NCBI RefSeq assembly: GCF_018100905.1
Contig: NZ_JAGJEG010000002.1
Span: forward strand, 1-64,000
Direction: 5' to 3'
Length of the DNA: 64,000 bases
DNA from: Pseudoalteromonas sp. MMG010
Lineage (GTDB): Bacteria > Pseudomonadota > Gammaproteobacteria > Enterobacterales > Alteromonadaceae
The position numbers and the translations under genes were made by a program. The first letter of the stretch is position 1. Every line of letters starts with the position of its first letter. This document shows positions 1-10,174 of the stretch, one piece after another. The notes beneath the pieces are model-generated. The model was not told the DNA's origin and searched no databases. It saw only the letters and a program-made list of their open reading frames with translations.

Positions 1-758
1 AAATAGTCATAGACCAAACCGACTCAGTAGGCCCCGTACCTAATCACAACCCCTTAATAACTAAAAACAAACCCATTACTCACAAAGAGTAGAAAATGAG
101 AGTAAATGAGAAGCCAATAAACACGTTCTAGTCCCTAAATCACTAGGTCACTTCTCTAAAGCGCAGCGTCTCCAAAGCGAAGCGCCTCTTTGTGAATAAA
201 TGTCTTAATCACTAAAAACCAAAGACAAAAGCCCATTGCTCACAAAGAGAAGTAAATGAGAGTAAATGAGAAGCCCAACACACGTTCTAGTCCCTAAATC
301 ACTACTCTAAAGCGCAGCGTCTCCAAAGCGAAACGCCTCTTTGTGAATAAATGTCTTAATCACTAAAAACCAAAGACAAAAGCCCATTGCTCACAAAGAG
401 AAGCAAATGAGGGTAAATGAGAAGCCATAAACGCGTTATAGTCACTAAATCACTAGGTCACTTCTCTAAAGCGCAGCGTCTCCAAAGCGAATCGCCTCTT
501 TGTGCAAATTTGTCTTAATCACCAAAAACAAAGCCCATGCTCACAAAGAGAAGAAAATGAGGGTAAATGAGAAATGAAAGACATTAAAAGTAATGGCTTA
601 GTCACTCAATCACACCTCCAAAGCGAAGCGCTTATTTGCATGAATGACGGTAAATGTTTATTTAATAGTAAGATAATTATTATCCATTTGAATATAATTT
701 TGCTTTGTCAGTTGCTTTGATTTAGGATCAAATTACTTTAAAACAAGAACTAATAGCC
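1..758. other. Gene-free left end of the window
   Basis: No credible coding region is present. Most of the stretch is the tandem repeat array. The last ~100 bases before the first gene are AT-rich, with runs such as TATTATCCATTTG, and probably hold the promoter of the DUF2066/hda unit, but I cannot single out -35 and -10 boxes with confidence. Confidence 0.6.
61..660. repeat. Tandem array of about four 150-160 bp repeat units
   Basis: The block TCACAAAGAG followed by two near-copies of AGTAAATGAG starts at about 80, 240, 391 and 541, giving spacings of about 160, 151 and 150 bp. The partner block GCGCAGCGTC + TCCAAAGCGA occurs at 161, 312 and 471, with a decayed copy near 616. The second unit is shorter because it lacks about nine bases (compare 143-153 with 299-304). 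Within each unit CTCTTTGTGA (for example 186-195) and the next TCACAAAGAG (240-249) are inverted copies about 44 bp apart, so each junction could fold. The last copy (from about 541) is the most diverged. I see no transposase or convincing ORF here. Function unknown. Confidence 0.85.
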
Positions 759-1814
759 GTGTTTAAATTTTTAGCTACTTTTATACTTTTTATTTCAGCT
801 GTGCCGGTTTACTCAGTAGAAGTATCTGATTTATATCAAGATACTTTACAGGTAGATGATAAGTCACGAGATGCTCGTTTAACAGCTAGTCGAGAAGCAT
901 TATTGAACGTATTGGTTAAAGTCAGTGGTGATGAAAATGTCGCTGATAGCCAAATTGCTAGAACTAAAACAAAAAATATTTCAGACTATATGCTTAAGTT
1001 TGAATATGACGAAAAACGAAACGGTGAACTTAACCTTGTAGTTAAATTCGAACAAACCAAAATTAATCAATTAATTAAAGAGCTTCAGTTGCCATTATGG
1101 GGAGTTCAACGTCCTTTAGTGGCTATTTGGTTAGCGATAGAAGACAACTATCAAAGAGAACTTGTAACACAAGAAAGCTACCCGCAGTTAGAACAACTAA
1201 TTTATGATGTAGCAGATAAACGAGGACTGCCAGTTGTTATCCCTTTATTAGATCTTCAAGATCGTGCCATTGTTGGTATTCCAGAAGTATGGGGTAATTT
1301 TTCAAGCCCTATTGAACAAGCATCTAAACGTTACCGTGCAGAGCGAAGTGTGACAGCAAGAATGTATTTAGAACCACAAAGCACAAATTGGGTACTTGAT
1401 TGGCGCTTCACTAATGATGAACAATTCGATTCAAATCGTTTATCGGGTGATCAGCACCAGGTTGTTATGCAAATGGTTGAGGATATTGTTTATCTACTAA
1501 GACAAGAATATGCAATTGATCCTAATAGCTATAATGAACAATCTAAAGCTATTTTAACCTTAAAAAATACAGCTAACTTTGCTGATATTGAACTGGCTAA
1601 ACGCCGTTTATCAGCTTTGAGCGTAATCACAGAGGTTAAAATTATTAGCAAAACATTAGAGTCGGTTCAATTTAGTTTAAGGCATACGGGTAGTTTACAA
1701 AATTTAAAGAAAGCGCTTGGTTTAGATACTCATTTTGTCGAGTATGTCGACCCTCAAGCATTTTATCATGTTGTTAGCAAAGATAGCTTAGAGTATCAGT
1801 GGAATGCCCAATAA
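759..1814 (+). CDS. DUF2066 domain-containing exported protein
   Basis: 351 residues from a GTG start. The N-terminus is a signal peptide (MFKFLATFILFISAVPVYS, likely cleaved near residue 19), so the protein should be periplasmic. The following region with the LTASREALLNVLVKVSG stretch resembles DUF2066, a family of unknown function commonly found just upstream of hda in marine gammaproteobacteria. No catalytic motif is visible. Its stop codon overlaps the hda start (TAATG), so the two are probably co-transcribed and translationally coupled. No strong Shine-Dalgarno precedes the GTG, so the exact start is less certain than the family call. Confidence 0.75.
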   Translation: MFKFLATFILFISAVPVYSVEVSDLYQDTLQVDDKSRDARLTASREALLNVLVKVSGDENVADSQIARTKTKNISDYMLKFEYDEKRNGELNLVVKFEQTKINQLIKELQLPLWGVQRPLVAIWLAIEDNYQRELVTQESYPQLEQLIYDVADKRGLPVVIPLLDLQDRAIVGIPEVWGNFSSPIEQASKRYRAERSVTARMYLEPQSTNWVLDWRFTNDEQFDSNRLSGDQHQVVMQMVEDIVYLLRQEYAIDPNSYNEQSKAILTLKNTANFADIELAKRRLSALSVITEVKIISKTLESVQFSLRHTGSLQNLKKALGLDTHFVEYVDPQAFYHVVSKDSLEYQWNAQ

Positions 1815-2521
1815 TGCACTATGAGCCTATGCAAATGGCATTGCCGGTTACCTTGCCAGATGATGAAACATTTGTCTCTTATTTTGGTGGTGAAGACTCT
1901 TTAGAAGTTAACCACCTGAAAATTGCCTTTACTAAATATACTCAACATTTCCAATATACTTATCTTTGTGGCCTTGGTGACTCTGGTAAATCACATTTGC
2001 TTTATGCAACATGCATTGAAGCACAAGAGCGTGGATTATCTAATATGTTGTTATCTATGCGTGAGGTTATAAGCTTTGGACCCATGGTTTTAGATGGCTT
2101 AGAGTCGTTAGATGTATTATGCATTGATGATGTTCATTTAGTAGCGGGAAATGATGCTTGGGAAAAAGCGTTGTTTAATTTTTTTAATCGTTTTAATGAG
2201 CCTGGGAAAATACTTGTAGTCACCGCAGATTTGCTTCCTGATATGCTAAATATTAGTTTACCTGATTTAGAATCAAGACTTAAATGGGGCACAACTTTAC
2301 AAATTCGCTCAATGAGTGATGATGATAAGGCCCAAGCCTTAGTAAAACGCGCTAATATGCGTGGGTTAGAATTAACTGATGAATGTGCACGTTTTTTATT
2401 GACACGTTTAAGTAGAGATATGCGTGCATTACTCGATGTTTTAGATAAATTAGATCATGCATCGATGGCTGCACAACGAAAATTAACAATTCCTTTCATA
2501 AAATCAACGTTAAAGCTGTAG
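1814..2521 (+). CDS. hda: DnaA inactivator Hda
   Basis: AAA+ protein related to DnaA domain III. Bound to the DNA-loaded sliding clamp, it stimulates ATP hydrolysis by DnaA and so prevents re-initiation (known role of Hda). The N-terminus carries a clamp-binding motif, QMALPV at residues 7-12, matching the QLxLPL type. Walker A is GLGDSGKS at 53-60 and Walker B is VLCIDDVH near 99-106. The ATG at 1814 gives 235 residues, close to the E. coli length of 233, and overlaps the upstream stop as TAATG. A GTG-type start five codons earlier is possible but would lie inside the DUF2066 gene and move the clamp motif inward. Confidence 0.93.
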   Translation: MHYEPMQMALPVTLPDDETFVSYFGGEDSLEVNHLKIAFTKYTQHFQYTYLCGLGDSGKSHLLYATCIEAQERGLSNMLLSMREVISFGPMVLDGLESLDVLCIDDVHLVAGNDAWEKALFNFFNRFNEPGKILVVTADLLPDMLNISLPDLESRLKWGTTLQIRSMSDDDKAQALVKRANMRGLELTDECARFLLTRLSRDMRALLDVLDKLDHASMAAQRKLTIPFIKSTLKL

Positions 2522-2590
2522 TAGGTCTAGAATCTAGCCCCTGATTTCAGTTATCATAAGCCATTACTTAAAAGCAATCACCTTCTGTGA

Positions 2591-3586
<996 letters not shown>

Positions 3587-3601
3587 GAGTGAAAATATAA
3601 A

Positions 3602-5989
3602 ATGAAATTTAGTGAAAAGTGGTTAAGAGAGTGGGTTAATCCTGCTATTGATACGCAAGCTCTTTCGGAACAGTTATCGATGGCTGGTTTGGAAGTTGAT
3701 GGTGTTGAACCAGCCGCGGCAGCCTTTAATGGGGTTGTCGTTGGTGAAGTAGTAGCTTGTGAGCAGCACCCTGATGCAGATAAGCTTCGTGTAACTAAAA
3801 TCAATGTCGGTAGCGATGAGTTACTAGATATTGTGTGTGGTGCGCCAAATTGTCGTGAAGGTATTAAAGTGGCTGTGGCAACCGTTGGTGCGGTTTTACC
3901 AGGTGACTTTAAAATTAAAAAAGCAAAGCTTCGTGGCCAACCTTCACATGGAATGTTATGTGCATTTGTTGAGTTAGGCATTAGTGAAGAAGGCGATGGC
4001 ATAATGGAGTTGCCATTAGATGCGCCAGTAGGCACTGATATACGAGAATACCTAAGCCTTGACGATAATATTATTGATGTTGATTTAACGCCTAACCGTG
4101 GTGACTGTTTAGGTATAAAAGGTTTAGCTCGTGAAGTCGGTGTGTTAAACAGCATTGATGTAAACGAACTTAAAATCCCTGCTGTTGCTGCAACAATTGC
4201 AGATAAAGTCTCTATTGAGCTTGTTAACGAAGACGCGTGTCCTCGTTATTTAGGTCGTGTAATTAAAGGCATTAATTTAGACGCAGAAACGCCATTATGG
4301 ATGGTTGAAAAATTACGTCGTAGTGGGATTCGTTCAATCGACCCTGTCGTTGATGTAACAAACTATGTGTTACTTGAACTTGGTCATCCAATGCATGCGT
4401 TTGATTTAAAAGCGCTTGAAGGTGGTGTAAAGGTTCGTAGTGCTCATGCTGGCGAAGACCTTGTTTTGCTTGATGGCAATAAAGTAACGTTAAGTGAATC
4501 AACATTAGTCATTGCTGATGAGAAAAAAGCACTTGCCATTGCAGGTATCTTTGGTGGTGAACAATCAGGTGTTACCGATAAAACGGTTGATATTTTACTT
4601 GAAAGTGCATTTTTTAATCCGGTCGCAATTGCTGGGCAAGCTCGTAGTTATGGCTTGCACACCGATGCATCTCATCGTTATGAACGTGGTGTAGATTTTG
4701 CTTTACAACACGATGCAATAGAGCGTGCTACTGCTTTATTACTTGATATTGTAGGTGGCGAAGCAGGGCCTGTAGTAGAAGCGATTGCAAAAGAAAAACT
4801 GCCAAAAGTTACCCAAGTACGTCTTCGTCGTGCTCGCTTAGACCGTGTTATTGGACATCATATAAACGATGAAAAAGTGACTGACATTTTAACTCGCTTA
4901 GGGCTAGATGTGCAGTATGCTAACGATACCTGGAGTGCAGACGTACCTAGTTACCGTTTTGATATTCGTATTGAAGAAGATTTAATTGAAGAAGTTGCTC
5001 GTGTATATGGTTACAACAGTATTCCAAATGTTGCACCTACTGCAAAATTAAAAATGACAACGCACGATGAATCTACAATTGCACTAAATAAGTTTAGAAA
5101 TACACTGGTTACGCGCGGTTATCAAGAAGCAATTACTTATAGTTTTGTAGATCCAAAAGTACAAAAAGTACTTCATCCACAAAGTGAACCTTTAGTGCTT
5201 CCTCACCCTATTTCAATTGAAATGTCGGTAATGCGTGTCAGTTTAATGCCTGGTTTATTAACCAGTGTTGCTTATAACCAAAATCGTCAACAACCACGTA
5301 TTCGTTTGTTTGAGCATGGCCTTAAGTTTTTAAGTGACGAAAGTGCTGAAAATGGTGTTCACCAAGTTGCCGTATTAGGTGGAGTGATCACTGGCTTATC
5401 ACATGGCGAACATTGGGTTGAAGAAAAACGTAATGTTGATTTTTATGACCTTAAAGGGGATGTTGAAGCACTACTGTCTATCACTAACGATATTAGTCGC
5501 TTTGAAATTAAAGCCGAACAATCAGATGGCTTACATCCAGGTCAATCGGCGGTTATTTATGTTGCAGGCAAAAAGGTTGGTTTCTTTGGTGCATTGCATC
5601 CACAAGTGCAAAAGTCACTAGATATTAATAATACAACTTATGTATTTGAAATAGAAATGTCTGCTATTGAAAAAAGAAATTTACCGCAAGCGCAAGGGGT
5701 ATCAAAGTTCCCTTCAAACCGTCGCGATATCGCTATTTTAGTAGCCGACAGCGTTAAATCAGGTGATATTTTAAATACCATAGAAAAAGTTGGCGGAAAT
5801 CAATTGGTTGACCTAAACTTATTCGATGTGTATAAGGGCAAAGGTATAGAGCCAAATTATAAGAGTTTGGCGATTGCTCTAACACTGCAGGCGGTTGATA
5901 GAACACTCGAAGAGAAAGACATTAACCAAGTGGTAGATAACGTGGTGGCCGAATTGGCTGAACAATTTAATGCATCGTTGAGGGACTAG
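3602..5989 (+). CDS. pheT: Phenylalanyl-tRNA synthetase beta subunit
   Basis: 795 residues, the same length as E. coli PheT. Domain order as read: EMAP/tRNA-binding fold near residues 40-150 ([18 protein letters not shown]), B3/B4 editing region in the first half, B5 domain around 400-475, inactive class II-like core, and the C-terminal ferredoxin-fold anticodon-binding domain beginning near [13 protein letters not shown] (about 703). It completes the PheRS tetramer and hydrolyses Tyr-tRNA-Phe. The stop is followed two bases later by the ihfA ATG, the pheST-ihfA arrangement typical of gammaproteobacteria. Confidence 0.97.
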   Translation: MKFSEKWLREWVNPAIDTQALSEQLSMAGLEVDGVEPAAAAFNGVVVGEVVACEQHPDADKLRVTKINVGSDELLDIVCGAPNCREGIKVAVATVGAVLPGDFKIKKAKLRGQPSHGMLCAFVELGISEEGDGIMELPLDAPVGTDIREYLSLDDNIIDVDLTPNRGDCLGIKGLAREVGVLNSIDVNELKIPAVAATIADKVSIELVNEDACPRYLGRVIKGINLDAETPLWMVEKLRRSGIRSIDPVVDVTNYVLLELGHPMHAFDLKALEGGVKVRSAHAGEDLVLLDGNKVTLSESTLVIADEKKALAIAGIFGGEQSGVTDKTVDILLESAFFNPVAIAGQARSYGLHTDASHRYERGVDFALQHDAIERATALLLDIVGGEAGPVVEAIAKEKLPKVTQVRLRRARLDRVIGHHINDEKVTDILTRLGLDVQYANDTWSADVPSYRFDIRIEEDLIEEVARVYGYNSIPNVAPTAKLKMTTHDESTIALNKFRNTLVTRGYQEAITYSFVDPKVQKVLHPQSEPLVLPHPISIEMSVMRVSLMPGLLTSVAYNQNRQQPRIRLFEHGLKFLSDESAENGVHQVAVLGGVITGLSHGEHWVEEKRNVDFYDLKGDVEALLSITNDISRFEIKAEQSDGLHPGQSAVIYVAGKKVGFFGALHPQVQKSLDINNTTYVFEIEMSAIEKRNLPQAQGVSKFPSNRRDIAILVADSVKSGDILNTIEKVGGNQLVDLNLFDVYKGKGIEPNYKSLAIALTLQAVDRTLEEKDINQVVDNVVAELAEQFNASLRD

Positions 5990-5991
5990 AT

Positions 5992-6285
5992 ATGGCGCTT
6001 ACTAAAGCCGACATAGCTGAACACCTATTTGAAAAACTGGGTATCAATAAAAAAGATGCCAAAGACTTAGTTGAAGCGTTTTTTGAAGAAATCCGCTCAG
6101 CGCTTGAAAAAGGAGAGCAGGTTAAGCTCTCTGGATTTGGTAATTTTGACCTGCGGGACAAAAAAGAGAGACCAGGCCGTAACCCGAAAACTGGAGAAGA
6201 CATTCCTATTTCGGCACGCCGTGTGGTCACTTTTAGACCTGGGCAAAAGCTAAAAACCCGAGTTGAAGTTGGTACAAATAAGTAA
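5992..6285 (+). CDS. ihfA: Integration host factor subunit alpha
   Basis: 97-residue DNA-bending protein of the HU/IHF family; with IhfB it forms the heterodimer that bends DNA in recombination, replication initiation and sigma-54 promoters. Visible family marks are the start [39 protein letters not shown] and the beta-arm with its intercalating proline in PGRNP (about 61-65). It is the last gene of the pheST operon and is followed by a strong hairpin terminator. E. coli IhfA is 99 residues. Confidence 0.97.
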   Translation: MALTKADIAEHLFEKLGINKKDAKDLVEAFFEEIRSALEKGEQVKLSGFGNFDLRDKKERPGRNPKTGEDIPISARRVVTFRPGQKLKTRVEVGTNK

Positions 6286-6302
6286 TTTAGGTACAGTTTT
6301 AT

Positions 6303-6331
6303 AAAAAAGGCAGCGTAAGCTGCCTTTTTAT
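6303..6331. terminator. Bidirectional intrinsic terminator after ihfA
   Basis: Perfect stem GGCAGC (6309-6314) / GCTGCC (6319-6324) with loop GTAA, extended by flanking A and T runs that give a U tract on both strands. It serves the pheST-ihfA transcript and the convergent lipoprotein gene. Confidence 0.9.
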
Positions 6332-6346
6332 TTGAACTTTAATTTT

Positions 6347-7147
6347 TTAAAACTCGCGAGGAGATACAAACTCACCATTTAAAATTTGTTGATACGTCTC
6401 TTGTGCAAGAGCTTCTAAGCTCGACAAATTCTTACCTGCACTTAATAGCTCATTTTCAATGGGAATTATCTCTATATTTTTCACTTCTGCCATTTGCGCC
6501 ACTTTAGCGAAAATATAGGCATGCTTAAATTTATTTTGCTTATAAAACAAGCTGATCAAACTGGTGTATATTTCTGGATTTGGCGTTTCACCGGCTTTGG
6601 TTAATTCGAGTGTTTTGTATAATAAATTAATAGTTTTTTCTTCATCAAACTTTATATAGTAAGAAGCTAAAAAAAACTGCATTTCGGCACTGTCTTTCAC
6701 ACTTGGGGTATTTTCTAACGATAGCAGCTTAGTTAATGCGTTTTGTTTGTTATTTCGTGACCAATGATAATACAACAGTCCTGGGTGATCGGTGTTTTCA
6801 GTATCTTGGTACAGGCGTGTTATCTCTTTTATGCTTGTTAGCTGCCCGTCGATTCGAGACGTTGTTTTATTTTTTAATTTTTTATGTTCAATTTGAGCTG
6901 CTAAACTAATGCATTGATTATAACTTTCGAAATTTTTTAAAAGTTGATACTTGTTTTCATCAGTAGGATCTTTGTACTCAATATAGCGAGTTAATATCGT
7001 GGCAGAGCGTTCTTTTCTACAATGACTATCTTTATTTAAATCATTACAAAACCCTGGTGTTTCTTCACACACATTCGCAAGAGTTAACGGCTTTTCACAC
7101 CCTGTTAATGCCGTTAAGCTAATAATTAATGCTGTAGTTAAACGCAT
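6347..7147 (-). CDS. Putative lipoprotein, DUF2989-like
   Basis: 266 residues. The N-terminus MRLTTALIISLTALTGC is a lipoprotein signal with lipobox LTGC (Cys17), so the protein is probably membrane-anchored. The body is mostly helical with paired helices resembling TPR/Sel1-type repeats (for example AEMQFFLASYYIKFDEEKT and YTSLISLFYKQNKFKHAYIF). Two Cys (CEETPGFC, about 27-34) follow the lipidated Cys closely. Family resemblance is to DUF2989, which has no assigned function. Transcribed alone, converging on ihfA. Confidence 0.65.
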   Translation of the reverse strand: MRLTTALIISLTALTGCEKPLTLANVCEETPGFCNDLNKDSHCRKERSATILTRYIEYKDPTDENKYQLLKNFESYNQCISLAAQIEHKKLKNKTTSRIDGQLTSIKEITRLYQDTENTDHPGLLYYHWSRNNKQNALTKLLSLENTPSVKDSAEMQFFLASYYIKFDEEKTINLLYKTLELTKAGETPNPEIYTSLISLFYKQNKFKHAYIFAKVAQMAEVKNIEIIPIENELLSAGKNLSSLEALAQETYQQILNGEFVSPREF

Positions 7148-7289
7148 TTTTTTCCCTTAAGTTACTCGATTCATCCCCATTCTAGCGCAATCAATTAACG
7201 GCTAACAGTAGAGAATAATGCAATATTAAATTAGAATACCTGTGCCCAAGTGGGCTATCCGTTCAAAAAATATTAATTAGGTAAATAAA

Positions 7290-8732
7290 ATGACCTCATC
7301 TCACGAGTTAGAATACACAAATAGTTGGCAAGAACGTCAAGATTACGCAGAAAGTATGCAACCTATAATCGGTAAATTATACCGTAATAGAGGTATTGAA
7401 ATTGCTGTTTATGGTCGTCCTTTGGTAAATGCAAGTACCATTGAAATCATTAAGTCGCATAAAACAGTGGCGCAATTTGAAGGAACTAAATTACGTTTAC
7501 GTGAAAGTTATCCGTTTTTAGAAGCAATTAGCGAAATGGAATTAAACTCTGCTCGTATAGATATTGGTAAACTTGCCTATCGCTACTTATATAGCGATGC
7601 AGCCAATGGCCGAAGCATTGTTGAGTTTGTAAAAGACGAACTAGCTGAGATTATGAACTCGAAGGCGAAAGAGCCCCGTGATGTTGTACTTTATGGTTTT
7701 GGCCGTATTGGTCGTTTATTAGCACGTTTATTAATTGAAAAGTCGGGGCCTTATGCCGACCTTCGCTTACGCGCTATTGTTGTACGTGGTGGTAAAGAAG
7801 GCGATTTAGAAAAGCGTGCAAGCTTATTGCGCCGCGACTCCATTCATGGGCCATTTAATGGCTCTATCACTATCGATAAAGAGCGCAATGCCATAAAAGC
7901 CAATGGGAGTTACATTCAGGTTATCTACGCAAACTCGCCAAGTGAAGTTAATTATACCGATTACGGTATTGAAAACGCGTTAATTGTTGATAACACGGGT
8001 ATTTGGAAAGATGAAGCAGGCCTTGGCCAGCATTTACAAGCGGTCGGTGCCGAAAAGGTGTTACTTACTGCACCGGCTAAAGGCAACATTAAAAATATTG
8101 TTTATGGTGTAAATAACCAAGATATTAATCCACAAGATAAAATTGTCTGTGCAGCAAGCTGTACAACTAATGCTATAACCCCGACGCTTAAGGCATTAAA
8201 TGATAAATTTGGTATTAATAATGGGCATGTAGAAACGGTGCATTCTTATACCAACGATCAAAACTTAATTGATAACTATCATAAAGCAGAGCGTCGTGGG
8301 CGTGCAGCAGCACTTAATATGGTTATCACTGAAACCGGTGCAGCTAAAGCAGTCTCTAAAGCGCTTCCTGAACTTGAAGGAAAGCTTACTGGCAACGCAA
8401 TTAGGGTACCAACACCTAACGTATCGCTGGCGATTTTAAATCTTAATTTGGAAATCGGTACAACAGTTAAAGAATTAAACGCATTTTTACGCGAAACCGC
8501 ACTTCATTCTGATTTACGCGATCAAATTGATTACACCGCATCAACTGAAATCGTATCAACCGATTTAGTTGGTAGCCGTTATGCCGGTGTGGTTGATTCG
8601 CAAGCGACCATTGTTGAAGGAAATCGTGTCGTGCTATACGTATGGTACGATAATGAATTTGGTTACAGCTGCCAAGTTGTTCGTTGTATGCGTGATATGG
8701 CTGAGGTTTCTTTCCCAAGTTTACCGCGATAA
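7290..8732 (+). CDS. gap: Glyceraldehyde-3-phosphate dehydrogenase, long form
   Basis: 480 residues, about 140 more than classical GAPDH. The NAD(P)-binding motif GFGRIGRL sits near residue 136 and the catalytic Cys is Cys291 in SCTTN; YDNEFGYS lies near the C-terminus. The first ~130 residues are an extra, mostly helical domain that is a regular feature of the GAPDH subgroup in Vibrio, Shewanella and Pseudoalteromonas. Reaction: glyceraldehyde 3-phosphate + Pi + NAD(P)+ to 1,3-bisphosphoglycerate, glycolytic or gluconeogenic direction; cofactor preference cannot be read here. Monocistronic with its own terminator. Confidence 0.93.
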   Translation: MTSSHELEYTNSWQERQDYAESMQPIIGKLYRNRGIEIAVYGRPLVNASTIEIIKSHKTVAQFEGTKLRLRESYPFLEAISEMELNSARIDIGKLAYRYLYSDAANGRSIVEFVKDELAEIMNSKAKEPRDVVLYGFGRIGRLLARLLIEKSGPYADLRLRAIVVRGGKEGDLEKRASLLRRDSIHGPFNGSITIDKERNAIKANGSYIQVIYANSPSEVNYTDYGIENALIVDNTGIWKDEAGLGQHLQAVGAEKVLLTAPAKGNIKNIVYGVNNQDINPQDKIVCAASCTTNAITPTLKALNDKFGINNGHVETVHSYTNDQNLIDNYHKAERRGRAAALNMVITETGAAKAVSKALPELEGKLTGNAIRVPTPNVSLAILNLNLEIGTTVKELNAFLRETALHSDLRDQIDYTASTEIVSTDLVGSRYAGVVDSQATIVEGNRVVLYVWYDNEFGYSCQVVRCMRDMAEVSFPSLPR

Positions 8733-8740
8733 TATAACCA

Positions 8741-8770
8741 GAAAAGCCAGCTGACGCTGGCTTTTCTCTC
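8741..8770 (+). terminator. Intrinsic terminator of gap
   Basis: 11-bp perfect stem GAAAAGCCAGC (8741-8751) / GCTGGCTTTTC (8756-8766) with loop TGAC, beginning 8 bp after the stop codon. Confidence 0.88.
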
Positions 8771-8862
8771 ACTTTTTTAAAGATAAAAAAGGTGTGGTAA
8801 AATTTCTTTGTATTTTAATACTCGTTTCTAACAAGCAAGTAAACTCAAAATAGGTTTCACAT

Positions 8863-9990
8863 ATGAAAATCAGCAGTAATTTCGACAGCGGCAATATTAA
8901 AGTTGTTGATGATAAAAACCCACTTAATATTCAACTAGAGATCAATAAAGATCATCAATCTGATTTTTATCAATGGTTCCATTTTCGCCTTGAAACAAAT
9001 CCTTATGAACTTCATAAGCTGCATATTAATAACTTAGAAAAATCGGCTTATCCTGATGGTTGGGAAGATTATCATGCGGTTGCCTCATACGACCGTTTAA
9101 CATGGTTCCGTGTTCCTTCTAGCTATGAAAATGGAACACTAAGCTTTGAAATCGCTCCTGAGTGCGGCAGTATTTATTTTGCTTATTTTGCACCTTACAG
9201 CTACGAACGTCATTTAGATTTATTAGCATGGTCACAAAGCCAAGACGAATGTGAGTTAGTTACACTCGGTCACACACTTGATGGCCGTGATATGAGTTTG
9301 CTTACCATTGGTGAGCCAAGTGATGATAAAAAAGCAATTTGGATTACAGCTCGTCAACACCCAGGTGAAACAATGGCAGAGTGGTTTGTTGAAGGATTAC
9401 TACACAAACTACTCGATGATGAAGACCCGCATGCAGCAGCACTTTTATCTAAGGCGGTGTTTTACATAGTGCCAAACATGAATCCTGATGGCAGTGTAAG
9501 AGGGCATTTGCGCACTAATGCAAAAGGCGTTAACTTAAATCGTGAATGGCAAACACCCACTATGCAAAACAGCCCAGAGGTTTATCTCGTACTCAATAAA
9601 ATGCGAGAAACCGGCCTTGATATGCATTTAGATATTCATGGTGACGAAGCAATACCTTATAACTTTGTAGCCGGTAGTGAAGGTATTCCTGCTTACGATA
9701 CACGTATGCAAGATTTAGAAGAAAGTTTTAAAGCGGCGTTACTTACTATCACGCCTGAGTTTCAAGATGAGCATGGTTATCCCAAAGATGAGCCAGGCCA
9801 AGCAAATTTAACGGTTGGTTCATCGGCAGTCGCACAAGAATTTAATGCGCTTGCTTATACGATTGAGATGCCATTTAAAGATAATAATGACTTGCCTGAT
9901 CCAGATTATGGCTGGTCAGATCGCCGTTCGTATCAATTTGGGCAAGATACTTTAGCGGCAATCGTAAATGTCGTTGATAAACTAAGATAA
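8863..9990 (+). CDS. M14-family zinc carboxypeptidase, cytosolic type
   Basis: 375 residues without a signal peptide. An N-terminal beta-rich domain (about 1-120) precedes the carboxypeptidase fold. Zinc ligands are seen as the HxxE pair in RQHPGETMAEW (about 165-175) and the His of LDIHGDE (about 261-267); the catalytic Glu is likely that of AYTIEMPF (about 332-339). This layout matches the bacterial relatives of cytosolic carboxypeptidase (CCP/Nna1-like M14), several of which have solved structures but unclear substrates. Flanked by terminators on both sides, so it is its own unit. The preceding bases give ATTCGTTTCT...CACATATG with no strong Shine-Dalgarno. Confidence 0.9.
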   Translation: MKISSNFDSGNIKVVDDKNPLNIQLEINKDHQSDFYQWFHFRLETNPYELHKLHINNLEKSAYPDGWEDYHAVASYDRLTWFRVPSSYENGTLSFEIAPECGSIYFAYFAPYSYERHLDLLAWSQSQDECELVTLGHTLDGRDMSLLTIGEPSDDKKAIWITARQHPGETMAEWFVEGLLHKLLDDEDPHAAALLSKAVFYIVPNMNPDGSVRGHLRTNAKGVNLNREWQTPTMQNSPEVYLVLNKMRETGLDMHLDIHGDEAIPYNFVAGSEGIPAYDTRMQDLEESFKAALLTITPEFQDEHGYPKDEPGQANLTVGSSAVAQEFNALAYTIEMPFKDNNDLPDPDYGWSDRRSYQFGQDTLAAIVNVVDKLR

Positions 9991-10003
9991 TTTGTTATAT
10001 GGT

Positions 10004-10036
10004 AAGGGCAACATAAAAATGTTGCCCTTTTTTATT
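10004..10036 (+). terminator. Intrinsic terminator of the M14 peptidase gene
   Basis: 11-bp stem AAGGGCAACAT (10004-10014) / ATGTTGCCCTT (10019-10029) with loop AAAA, followed by a T run. Confidence 0.9.
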
Positions 10037-10174
10037 ATATTCGCAACATAATTATAAAAACTCGATTTCAATAGCTAATTAAAGTCATTACATTAATAGA
10101 ATCACCAGTGTGCTTTAATTTAGTTAACAATGAATCAATCAATTTTAAAATTAAAATAATAAGAGGAATTCAGC

